Of a DNA stretch of 53,449 nt, positions 1 through 6,973 are shown piece by piece (the stretch's first letter is position 1; each line of letters opens with the position of its first letter). The stretch is from NCBI GenBank assembly GCA_900556845.1, contig USQO01000006.1:1-53449 (forward strand), given 5' to 3'. The translations under genes and the position numbers were made by a program. Source of the stretch: an uncultured Bacteroides sp. Lineage in GTDB: Bacteria; Bacteroidota; Bacteroidia; Bacteroidales; Bacteroidaceae. The notes beneath the pieces were generated by a model. The model was not told the origin of the DNA, did no database searches, and was given only the letters and a program-made list of their open reading frames with translations.

Positions 1-43
1 AGCATGTCATTGCCTTAGCGCGTTTCCCTCTCGAAAGCGGTTG

Positions 44-74
44 CAAAAGTAGACGCTTTTTGGCATTCTGCAAA
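44..74 (-). promoter_or_regulatory. Leftward Bacteroidota-type promoter for a gene beyond the left edge
   Basis: Read on the minus strand, TACTTTTG (44-51) matches the -7 consensus TAnnTTTG and TTTG (71-74) matches the -33 element, with a 19-nt spacer. It points out of the window. The stretch from 75 to 372 shows no convincing gene; it holds the MATE 3' flank and a 12-bp palindrome at 309-320. Confidence 0.6.
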
Positions 75-372
75 ATATTTCACCAACTTTTTTCAAACAA
101 ATTTTGTAATTTACACATAAATCGCTGATTATCAAATATATTATACAGCAGGATTTTCTTTCCACATTTCAAGGATGTTACAAAATGATACATTTTAAAT
201 ATACGCGTGCGCGTAACAATCAACTTTGCTGCACTGAAAATATACCGGTGCAGCCCTAGTTTATCACTTTTATGACCAACCTGCACCATTGAAATGAAAA
301 ACATTCTGCTCATATATGAGAAAAGTTTGTCATTTTAATGAGAAAAACAAGAACTATGGATGTTAAGAAATC

Positions 373-1719
373 TCATTTTTCTTTTCTCCCTCGACAATAT
401 ATTGTCAAGACAAAAAGAAAAGCAAGAAACTCCGCCATAGGAACGGCCAACCAAATACCAGCTACTCCCAGCATTATCGGTAACAACCAGAAACAAAGCA
501 AAATAAAAATAAAACCGCGCAATATGGTTACATACATGGCCGGCCGGTCCCTCTTCACACTCTGAAAATAACCAATAGAAACCATGTTAATGCCAAAACA
601 AACAAAACCAGATGCAAAAAGCGGCAATCCCTTCACTGCAATATCATAAGCAGGAGTATTCTTGTCTACAAACATACTCACTACCTGATGAGAAAACAAA
701 GCTGTCAGCACAAAAACTAAAACTCCACACCCGATGGCTGTAATAAGAGACAAGCGGAAAGCAGCCTTCACCCTGTCCGGGCGACCTGCTCCAAAATTAT
801 AACTTAAAATAGGCTGAGCAGATTGTGCTATCGCATTATATACCATAAACACAATCGGAAAGAAATAGCAGGCAATACTGTATGCTGCGACTCCATCCTC
901 ACCTATATATCTGATAAACACATAATTGCCCACAAACATCATTGTAGCGACTGCCGCCTCACACAGAAATGTGGAGAGCCCCAGGCGACACATATAACCA
1001 ACATTTCTGACCGTAAGCTTTAAACTTTTCAACGTTGTCTTCACCCGGCATAAATGCAAAACTCTACGTCGCTGCAACAGATACCCTAAAATCATCAAAG
1101 CGCCTACTATATATCCCAAGCTGGTAGCCAGTGCTGCACCAAACATTCCCATCTGCAAAAGCATGATGAAAATATAATCCAAAGCCATATTAATAACTGC
1201 AGCTACAATATTACATGTCATGGCATAATTGGGAGAACCGTCCAAACGAACAAAAAAGAGTCCGGAACTAAGCAAGGCGCTAAAAGGTAAAAAAGGAACA
1301 AACCAACGCATATACTCCACAGCGAGTGGCAAAAGTCTTTCTGAACTGCCCAGCCAATGTGCAACTTGCTCAACCTCAAGCATAATAGTACCGGCATACC
1401 CCAACAGTAACAGTGAAGATACCACAACCGCCTGCGTAATATTAATACGTGCAACCTTTACCTTGCCTTGTGAAAGATGGATGGACGCTACAACCGACGC
1501 CCCAATACCAAACATCAGTGCTACACCGGTATTGATGAGAAAAAGTGGGGCAGTTATGTTGACAGCAGCCAAAGCATCACTTCCTATACCTTTACCAACA
1601 AAGATTCCGTCTGTAATAATAAACACAGCAGAAAAAATCATCCCCAGCAACGTGGGAACAAGAAGTTTGCGAAACAATGTAGTCACATTCATTGTCGCAA
1701 AATCAATACTATCCTTCAT
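373..1719 (-). CDS. MATE family multidrug/toxin efflux transporter
   Basis: This 448-aa polytopic inner-membrane protein fits the MATE (multi-antimicrobial extrusion, MatE/NorM-like) family, which exports cationic or aromatic compounds by proton or sodium antiport. The sequence shows about twelve hydrophobic segments in two pseudo-symmetric halves. The N-terminal half has the family-typical FRKLLVPTLLGM start and the GIFVGKGIGSDALAAVNI stretch, and the second half repeats the pattern after a basic cytoplasmic loop (QRRRVLHLCR). Length is normal for the family. It is divergent from the steroid-reductase operon across a 222-bp region, with a -7-like TACTTTTG (1746-1753, minus) upstream of its start. 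The substrate cannot be read from sequence. A second, dissimilar MATE protein lies at 47276-48613. Confidence 0.93.
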   Translation of the reverse strand: MKDSIDFATMNVTTLFRKLLVPTLLGMIFSAVFIITDGIFVGKGIGSDALAAVNITAPLFLINTGVALMFGIGASVVASIHLSQGKVKVARINITQAVVVSSLLLLGYAGTIMLEVEQVAHWLGSSERLLPLAVEYMRWFVPFLPFSALLSSGLFFVRLDGSPNYAMTCNIVAAVINMALDYIFIMLLQMGMFGAALATSLGYIVGALMILGYLLQRRRVLHLCRVKTTLKSLKLTVRNVGYMCRLGLSTFLCEAAVATMMFVGNYVFIRYIGEDGVAAYSIACYFFPIVFMVYNAIAQSAQPILSYNFGAGRPDRVKAAFRLSLITAIGCGVLVFVLTALFSHQVVSMFVDKNTPAYDIAVKGLPLFASGFVCFGINMVSIGYFQSVKRDRPAMYVTILRGFIFILLCFWLLPIMLGVAGIWLAVPMAEFLAFLFVLTIYCRGRKEK

Positions 1720-1916
1720 TTGTTATTCCAATAAAAATTCCGCGACAAAAGTACATAAAAGAACATTTCCAGCAGAATCTTCCAAATAAAAACATACCGG
1801 ATATCTCTTCTGCCGGCATTCACGATATAACAAGAAATAGCACACAAAAACATTGATACAGAACATTTTGAAAGAAATTATAAACATCATTTATTCTTTT
1901 GTTCATAAAAAAGAAG

Positions 1917-1924
1917 TATTTTTG
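1917..1924 (+). promoter_or_regulatory. Putative -7 element of the steroid reductase operon
   Basis: TATTTTTG matches TAnnTTTG exactly and lies 17 nt before the ATG at 1942. The nearest TTTG (1898-1901) has only a 15-nt spacer, so the -33 box is poor. A regulator may be needed, or the real promoter may differ. Confidence 0.4.
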
Positions 1925-1941
1925 AGAAAAACCGAATTTAT

Positions 1942-2706
1942 ATGACCGAACAAATCTATTTACTTTTAATACAAGTGATGCCCTATCTGGCTATTGTCGT
2001 ATTTATAGCACTCTTTTTCGTACAAGCAGGATACGGCATATTCCACACAAAAAAATGGGGATGGAGTATTCCGAATAAAATAGGATGGATACTTATGGAA
2101 GCTCCGGCTTTCATCGTGCTCTTCTACTTATGGTGGACCAGTAGCCTACGTTTCGAAATACCGGAATTTATTTTTTTCCTGTTGTTCGAGCTCCACTATT
2201 TCCAACGCTCATTCGTCTTTCCACTACTGATGAAGGGGAACAGCCAAATGCCAATTTCCATCCTGGCCATGGGAGTATTGTTCAATTCCATCAATGGTTT
2301 TCTTTTAGGCGAAAGTTTGTTCCATCTGGCACCAGATACTTTCTATACCGCCGCATGGTTCGGACAGCCTTTGTCTGTAGCAGGACTATTCCTGTTTTTC
2401 ATCGGAATGGCTGTCAACTTACATTCGGACCATGTGATACGCAATTTGCGTCCTGCCGGCGATACCCGACATTATCTTCCCCAAAAAGGCATGTACCGCT
2501 TTGTCACCAGCGGCAATTATTTTGGCGAACTAGTAGAATGGACCGGATTTGCCCTCCTCACCCAAAGCACTGCTGCCTGGATTTTCGTAATCTGGACCTT
2601 TGCAAACCTTGCTCCCAGAGCCTATTCTATTCGTAAACGATATATACAGGAATTTGGTGCTGAAGCCGTAGGCAACCGCAAATGCCTGATTCCCTTTATC
2701 TTCTAA
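1942..2706 (+). CDS. Steroid 5-alpha-reductase homologue (SRD5A-type 3-oxo-5-alpha-steroid 4-dehydrogenase)
   Basis: This 254-aa integral membrane protein has the fold and signature of the steroid 5-alpha-reductase family, which reduces the delta4 double bond of 3-oxo-steroids with NADPH. By eye it aligns end to end with mammalian SRD5A1/2. It has Glu53 in LMEAPAF and Tyr86 in HYFQRSF, at the positions of the SRD5A2 residues that hold the substrate carbonyl (E57, Y91). NLHSDHVIRNLR (159-170) and GNYFGELVEWTGFAL (191-205) match the cofactor-binding region, and the C-terminus is IPFIF. About seven hydrophobic segments are visible. It is the first gene of a tight operon with a flavin enone reductase and an SDR, a combination reported in gut Bacteroidota for making 5-alpha (allo) bile acids and steroids. 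The reaction is inferred from homology. A general isoprenylcysteine-methyltransferase-like protein is less likely given the two conserved SRD5A residues. Confidence 0.9.
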   Translation: MTEQIYLLLIQVMPYLAIVVFIALFFVQAGYGIFHTKKWGWSIPNKIGWILMEAPAFIVLFYLWWTSSLRFEIPEFIFFLLFELHYFQRSFVFPLLMKGNSQMPISILAMGVLFNSINGFLLGESLFHLAPDTFYTAAWFGQPLSVAGLFLFFIGMAVNLHSDHVIRNLRPAGDTRHYLPQKGMYRFVTSGNYFGELVEWTGFALLTQSTAAWIFVIWTFANLAPRAYSIRKRYIQEFGAEAVGNRKCLIPFIF

Positions 2707-2717
2707 CACTAAAAGAC

Positions 2718-3947
2718 ATGAAAAAATCAATACTATTTACCCCAGCTTCCATCGGTCCGCTCACACTAAGAAACCGGACCATCCGTTCCGCTGCATTCGA
2801 AAGTATGTGTCCCGGAAACGCCCCGTCCGAACAATTACTGAATTATCATTGCTCGGTAGCTGCCGGAGGTGTAGGTATGACCACCGTGGCTTATGCTGCC
2901 GTAACGCGCAGCGGACTTTCATTCGACAGACAATTGTGGATGCGCAAAGAGATAATTCCCGGTTTGAGAAAAGTAACAGACGCTATTCATCAAGAAGGCG
3001 CAGCAGCCAGCATCCAACTGGGACATTGCGGAAACATGTCGCACAAAAAAATATGTGGAGAAACTCCGGTAGGAGCTTGTAGCGGATTTAACCTTTACTC
3101 GCCTACTTTCGTCCGCGGACTTCGAAAAGATGAACTGCATCAATTAGCCAAAGCCTATGGCGATGCAGTCCGTTTATCGAAAGAAGCTGGTTTCGATGCT
3201 GTAGAAATCCATGCCGGACACGGCTATCTCATCAGTCAGTTTCTTTCCCCCTACACCAATCACCGGAAAGATGAGTATGGAGGAACACTGGAAAACCGGA
3301 TGCGTTTCATGAACGAAGTTATGGAGGAAGTAACCCGAGCTGCCGGAAATGATAGTGCCATACTGGTTAAAATGAACATGCGAGACGGATTTAAAGGAGG
3401 TATGGAAATAGACGAAAGTCTGACTGTAGCTCAGCAACTGGTAAAAGACGGTGCACAAGCATTGGTACTGAGCGGAGGTTTTGTCAGCAAAGCTCCCATG
3501 TATGTAATGCGTGGTGCCATGCCGATAAAAACGCTTACCCACTATATGGAAAGTTGGTGGCTCAAATGGGGAGTACGCCTGGCAGGACACCTGATGATTC
3601 CGACAGTTCCCTTTAAAGAAGCCTATTTTCTGGAAGATGCCCTGCAATTCAGACAACACATAAAAGACGTTCCATTGGTTTATGTCGGAGGTCTGGTATC
3701 AAGAAAGAAAATCGATGAAGTCCTCGATTCCGGTTTCGAGTTTGTACAAATGGGACGGGCACTTCTGAACGAACCCGGATTTGTAAACCGGATGAAAGAG
3801 GAAGAACAGGCCCGCTGTAACTGCAAACACAGCAACTATTGCATTGCACGCATGTATACACTTGATATGGCATGTCACCAACATCTGGAAGAGACACTGC
3901 CCCCACATCTGAAAAAAGAAATCGAAAAACTGGAAAAAGAAGGATAA
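2718..3947 (+). CDS. Old Yellow Enzyme-type NADH:flavin oxidoreductase (candidate steroid/bile-acid enone reductase)
   Basis: This 409-aa protein is a single TIM-barrel FMN oxidoreductase of the OYE / 2,4-dienoyl-CoA reductase / BaiCD superfamily. The start at 2718 (MKKSILFTPASIG) is preferred over the ATG at 2682, which lies inside the upstream gene. The family signature runs from 165 to 189: HAGHGYLISQF, then SPYTNHR and DEYGG. The N-terminal LRNRTIRSA matches the FMN-binding strand. A cysteine-rich C-terminus (C367, C369, C375, C386) resembles the 4Fe-4S site of BaiCD-like enzymes but with unusual spacing. The C-terminal FAD/NADH half of BaiCD (usually about 640 aa in total) is absent, so hydride must come directly or from a partner. 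Its place between a 5-alpha-reductase and an SDR suggests a 5-beta-reductase or another ring-enone reductase. It starts 11 bp after the upstream stop and ends one base before the next ATG. Confidence 0.88.
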   Translation: MKKSILFTPASIGPLTLRNRTIRSAAFESMCPGNAPSEQLLNYHCSVAAGGVGMTTVAYAAVTRSGLSFDRQLWMRKEIIPGLRKVTDAIHQEGAAASIQLGHCGNMSHKKICGETPVGACSGFNLYSPTFVRGLRKDELHQLAKAYGDAVRLSKEAGFDAVEIHAGHGYLISQFLSPYTNHRKDEYGGTLENRMRFMNEVMEEVTRAAGNDSAILVKMNMRDGFKGGMEIDESLTVAQQLVKDGAQALVLSGGFVSKAPMYVMRGAMPIKTLTHYMESWWLKWGVRLAGHLMIPTVPFKEAYFLEDALQFRQHIKDVPLVYVGGLVSRKKIDEVLDSGFEFVQMGRALLNEPGFVNRMKEEEQARCNCKHSNYCIARMYTLDMACHQHLEETLPPHLKKEIEKLEKEG

Positions 3948-3948
3948 T

Positions 3949-4794
3949 ATGAGTAAAACAGCAGTCATCACGGGAGCCGACGGAGGCATGGGGACCGAAA
4001 TAACCAAAGCAGTAGCTTTGGCCGGATACCATGTCATCATGCTTTGCCACACTGAATTTCTGGGTGAAGAAAGAAGAAGCCAGCTCATTCTCAGTACCGG
4101 AAATAAAGATATAGAAGTAATACAAGTAGACTTATCTTCCATGGAGTCTACGCTTGAAGCAGCTAATCAGATTCTAAAAAAGAACTGTGCCATCGATTTA
4201 TTGATGAACAATGCCGGTACCATGTGCAGTCGCTTTACGCAAACGGAAGACGGTTTTGAACGAACTGTTGCCGTAAACTATCTGGCCCCCTTTTTACTGA
4301 CCAATAAACTGCTCCCGCTCATGCACAAAGGGACGCGCATTGTCAACATGGTTTCGTGTACATACGCTATCGGGAAAATAGACTGTAAGTTCTTCACACA
4401 CGGACAAGCAGGAAGCTTCTGGCGAATTCCTATTTATAGTAATACGAAACTGGCTCTATGGCTGTTTACATGTGAACTGGCCAAGCGGGTTAAAGAAAAA
4501 GGGATATGTGTAAATGCGGCAGACCCTGGTATTGTTTCTACAAACATCATACGCATGGATATGTGGTTTGATCCGTTGACGGACTTGTTTTTCCGTCCTT
4601 TTATCCGGAGTCCTCGTGAAGGTGCAGAAACAGCCATTAAGCTGTTATTGGATAAAAATTCAGAAGGAGTGAGTGGAGCAATGTTTGCTTCCTGCCGGCA
4701 ACGAAAACTAAAGCCCATTTATCTGAATCATCCACAGGCTGATTCGCTCTGGGATGAAACCCAAAAGAAACTTTCTCATTTCCTTTACAGCTAA
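3949..4794 (+). CDS. Short-chain dehydrogenase/reductase, candidate 3-hydroxysteroid dehydrogenase
   Basis: This 281-aa classical SDR has a Rossmann nucleotide-binding motif TGADGGMG (8-15), NNAG (87-90), and a catalytic tetrad N110, S136, Y163, K167 (YSNTK). The long segment between Ser136 and Tyr163 (27 residues rather than about 13) resembles retinol-dehydrogenase/WWOX-like SDRs. An SDR in this operon would reduce a 3-oxo group to a 3-hydroxyl or oxidise it back. By analogy with known bacterial isoallo-bile-acid pathways it may be a 3-beta-HSDH. Stereochemistry and cofactor cannot be read from the sequence. Only one base separates its ATG from the upstream stop, so translation is probably coupled. 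The C-terminus holds RPFIRSPREGAETAIKLL, typical of this SDR branch. Confidence 0.88.
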   Translation: MSKTAVITGADGGMGTEITKAVALAGYHVIMLCHTEFLGEERRSQLILSTGNKDIEVIQVDLSSMESTLEAANQILKKNCAIDLLMNNAGTMCSRFTQTEDGFERTVAVNYLAPFLLTNKLLPLMHKGTRIVNMVSCTYAIGKIDCKFFTHGQAGSFWRIPIYSNTKLALWLFTCELAKRVKEKGICVNAADPGIVSTNIIRMDMWFDPLTDLFFRPFIRSPREGAETAIKLLLDKNSEGVSGAMFASCRQRKLKPIYLNHPQADSLWDETQKKLSHFLYS

Positions 4795-4905
4795 AAAAGG
4801 AATAACTCTTTATCCCAACAAGCCTGCAATACAATTGTTATGCTGCAGAAATAGTCTTGTTATAATATCCTCTTACTTTTAGGGAACTAAAAAATCAAGA
4901 GGACT

Positions 4906-5025
4906 ATGAAATTATTACTGACTTCGGAAAATGTAAAACGATTTTGCGTCTGTTTTATGATGATTCTATTATCTGTTTCTTATCTCTCTTATCTGGGATA
5001 TAACCTTTATTTAATGGGACACTAA
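4906..5025 (+). CDS. 39-aa putative single-pass membrane microprotein
   Basis: The short ORF encodes MKLLLTSENVKRFC followed by a hydrophobic stretch rich in Met, Leu, Ile, Tyr and Ser (about residues 14-37), then a GH end. A Shine-Dalgarno-like AAGAGGA (4897-4903) lies just upstream of the ATG. It sits 111 bp after the SDR stop on the same strand. The stop codon (5023-5025) falls in the loop of a perfect 15-bp stem hairpin. I do not recognise the family. It may be a real membrane peptide or a chance ORF. Confidence 0.4.
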   Translation: MKLLLTSENVKRFCVCFMMILLSVSYLSYLGYNLYLMGH

Positions 5026-5043
5026 ACAGTCCCATTAAATAAA
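5006..5043. other. Perfect 15-bp inverted repeat with the microprotein stop codon in its loop
   Basis: The arm 5006-5020 (TTTATTTAATGGGAC) is the exact reverse complement of 5029-5043, with an 8-nt loop (ACTAAACA). On the plus strand no T-tract follows, so this is not a textbook terminator. It may protect the 3' end, pause translation, or end transcription of the upstream operon inefficiently. Confidence 0.75.
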
Positions 5044-5080
5044 AAAACCGGAAAACCGATTGACAAATGCGGTAATCCGG
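5041..5080 (-). terminator. Intrinsic terminator of the hicB-like gene
   Basis: CCGGA-AA-ACCG (5048-5058) pairs with CGGT-AA-TCCGG (5070-5080), a symmetrical stem with an AA/AA internal loop and an 11-nt terminal loop. On the minus strand it is followed by seven T (5047-5041). It lies 30 bp downstream of the HicB-like stop. Confidence 0.75.
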
Positions 5081-5109
5081 ATGCAAACTTAAGTACTATG
5101 TTGAGACAA

Positions 5110-5301
5110 TCAAGCGATATCTTCGATAAAGTAAATAGAATTCAATTCATTAAAAAACTCATCACTGGTTTCTTTTAAGTTATAGATGGCTTCCTCCAGT
5201 GTTTCACCATAAGCACAACATTGGTTATAATCGGCCAGATAAGCATAATATTCACCTCCAGGTGTACACTCTACGATATATTTACTCTCAATTAGTTCCA
5301 T
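5110..5301 (-). CDS. Solitary HicB-like protein (partial RNase H-fold antitoxin family)
   Basis: This 63-aa protein has the HicB N-terminal fold: a strand pattern IVECTPGGEYYAYLADYN, then the family-typical short helix AYGETLEEAIYNLKET. HicB proteins neutralise the HicA mRNA interferase in type II toxin-antitoxin pairs, but no HicA (double-stranded-RNA-binding-like) ORF is present on either side. The usual C-terminal DNA-binding domain is also missing, so it is a stand-alone minimal HicB domain. The start is firmly set by a canonical AGGAGG (5307-5312 on the minus strand), which is unusual in Bacteroidota. A -7-like TACATTTG lies at 5328-5335. It may be a remnant, an orphan antidote, or a repurposed domain. 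Confidence 0.75.
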   Translation of the reverse strand: MELIESKYIVECTPGGEYYAYLADYNQCCAYGETLEEAIYNLKETSDEFFNELNSIYFIEDIA

Positions 5302-5473
5302 AATAACCTCCTTTTTTTAAGACTACACAAATGTAGGCTGCCAATATTACAACACTGTGTATTTCAGGTTACTATCTGTTTACTTTATAGCAAGAAAATT
5401 GCTGTCCGTTTTTTGCATTACAAAAGATTATCCTTTCATTTTCCGTTTATTATTTTAACAAATCCCGATATTA

Positions 5474-5505
5474 CTTGCACCGTCTAAGTCCATTTGCTAT
5501 ATTTG
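5474..5505 (+). promoter_or_regulatory. Promoter of the DUF3667 pair
   Basis: TATATTTG (5498-5505) is a perfect -7 element. CTTG (5474-5477) matches three of four bases of the -33 box, with a 20-nt spacer. It lies 48 nt before the first DUF3667 start. Confidence 0.55.
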
Positions 5506-5553
5506 TTTACAAATTACAAATAAAAAGTAAAACAAACATTACTAAGACCTGAC

Positions 5554-6948
5554 ATGTATCAACAAAAAGTTCAAAAAGAAGAAAATTCTTCTTCTTCCAA
5601 ACAAAAGAAAAAGATTAGCGAATGGTGGAACAATAGAAAGCAACGAATACATCGACAAATAGAATATGCACGCTTAAAACGAATCCGCAAGAACACTGTT
5701 CCCCCATACACTTATTGCAAGAACTGTGGAACCCGACTTGAAGGAATGTACTGCTATCAATGCGGACAATATGCTCTAGACCCTCGGCAACCTTTCCAAA
5801 AATACGTAAAACAATACTTCGAAAATGTTTATCAGTACGACAGTAAAATATGGCGTACAGTCTGGATACTGTTCAGTCGACCGGGCTTTCTCACACGGGA
5901 ATTCAACGATGGAAAAATCAATTCGTACGTCCATCCATTCCGTCTGTATATGTTCATCTCTGTAGTGTTTTTCACTATTTTCTTTATGCTGACCTCGGAC
6001 AAAATAGCCCATGTCCTCTTAAATGTCAATGCTCCTAAATTCTCCGAACAAGTGATTGCCCAATTAAACTCAGGCAAAGCACTACCGGACACCACTGTTT
6101 TCGCCTATCACGGATACGAATTACAGGAAGCACTAAAATCTCAAGGAGTTCAACAGGCCGACAGCCTTATACAAGTCATTCCACTCAGTACGCACGAAAA
6201 AACACTCAGCAAAGTATGTATGCCTTGCATTGTATTCAACGGATATTACCGCCCTACCCGACTACGGGATGTCGACCAGGACGAAATCGGTAAATATCTG
6301 GAAACCGTTTCGCTTACTGAAAGTATTGACGAAAAAGTCCTATATCCAATGGATTCAATTATCAACCAAATGGATGAAGACGAACAAAATATATTCAAGA
6401 CGTTCGATCTTACTACAAATTTCCGACTAGACTCCCTAGACAACGTACACAGCCTTGTCCCTATTTACGACTGGAAGAATAACGAAACGAAATACCTTAA
6501 CCAACTTCGAGGAGAATCATTCTTCAACAAGTTGTTAGGAGAACTTTCTAAATGGACTCCTTTCTATATGATGTTCCTGTTGCCTGTACTCGCTCTGTTT
6601 TTCCGACTTGCCTACCACAAGCAGCGAATGCCTTATATGTGGCACTTTGTACATGCAATCCATATCAACACTGTTTTCTTGTTCCTGCTACCGATTCCTC
6701 TGCTGCCGGTTTTTCTAGCCGATAACCCGAGCTCCATCTTTCCGCAGACAGCCCAACTGCTACTACTCTTTAGTATCGGTCTGTTTGTATATACCTATAT
6801 CTCACAATATACCGTCTATCGGGATGGCTGGATACGAACACTGTTCAAAAGTCTGCTCATTTACGTATCCTTCAGCGTGCTTTCTATCGGTATAGCTGTC
6901 AGTCTGCTGCTATGGTTACTTTATATCATCGGCGGCAACATCTTATAA
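5554..6948 (+). CDS. DUF3667 membrane protein with N-terminal zinc ribbon (first of tandem pair)
   Basis: This 464-aa protein begins with a lysine/arginine-rich cytoplasmic tail, then a four-cysteine zinc ribbon (C55, C58, C67, C70 in YCKNCG and YCYQCGQ). The DUF3667 signature follows (PGFLTREFNDGKINSYVHPF, 110-129). A transmembrane helix at about 129-147 is followed by a soluble, probably periplasmic region of about 190 residues, then four to five hydrophobic helices at the C-terminus. The family is common in Bacteroidota and has no assigned function that I know. The zinc ribbon suggests a cytoplasmic interaction module. A close paralogue starts 25 bp downstream, so the two are probably co-transcribed. 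The N-terminal ribbon and C-terminal membrane part are conserved between the copies, while the extracytoplasmic part has diverged. Confidence 0.85.
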   Translation: MYQQKVQKEENSSSSKQKKKISEWWNNRKQRIHRQIEYARLKRIRKNTVPPYTYCKNCGTRLEGMYCYQCGQYALDPRQPFQKYVKQYFENVYQYDSKIWRTVWILFSRPGFLTREFNDGKINSYVHPFRLYMFISVVFFTIFFMLTSDKIAHVLLNVNAPKFSEQVIAQLNSGKALPDTTVFAYHGYELQEALKSQGVQQADSLIQVIPLSTHEKTLSKVCMPCIVFNGYYRPTRLRDVDQDEIGKYLETVSLTESIDEKVLYPMDSIINQMDEDEQNIFKTFDLTTNFRLDSLDNVHSLVPIYDWKNNETKYLNQLRGESFFNKLLGELSKWTPFYMMFLLPVLALFFRLAYHKQRMPYMWHFVHAIHINTVFLFLLPIPLLPVFLADNPSSIFPQTAQLLLLFSIGLFVYTYISQYTVYRDGWIRTLFKSLLIYVSFSVLSIGIAVSLLLWLLYIIGGNIL

Positions 6949-6973
6949 TTCAAAAAAATAAAACGAATTTTAT

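Noticed and set aside
80..313. 77-aa ORF on the minus strand at the left edge
   Set aside because: No ribosome site, AT-rich composition and no recognisable fold. It lies across the leftward promoter flank.
393..406. GACAATATATTGTC perfect palindrome
   Set aside because: It lies inside the MATE coding region near its end and is AT-rich, so it is probably chance rather than an operator.
5302..5553. Search for a HicA partner beside the HicB-like gene
   Set aside because: No ORF with the HicA pattern occurs on either strand here or between the HicB stop and the upstream operon.
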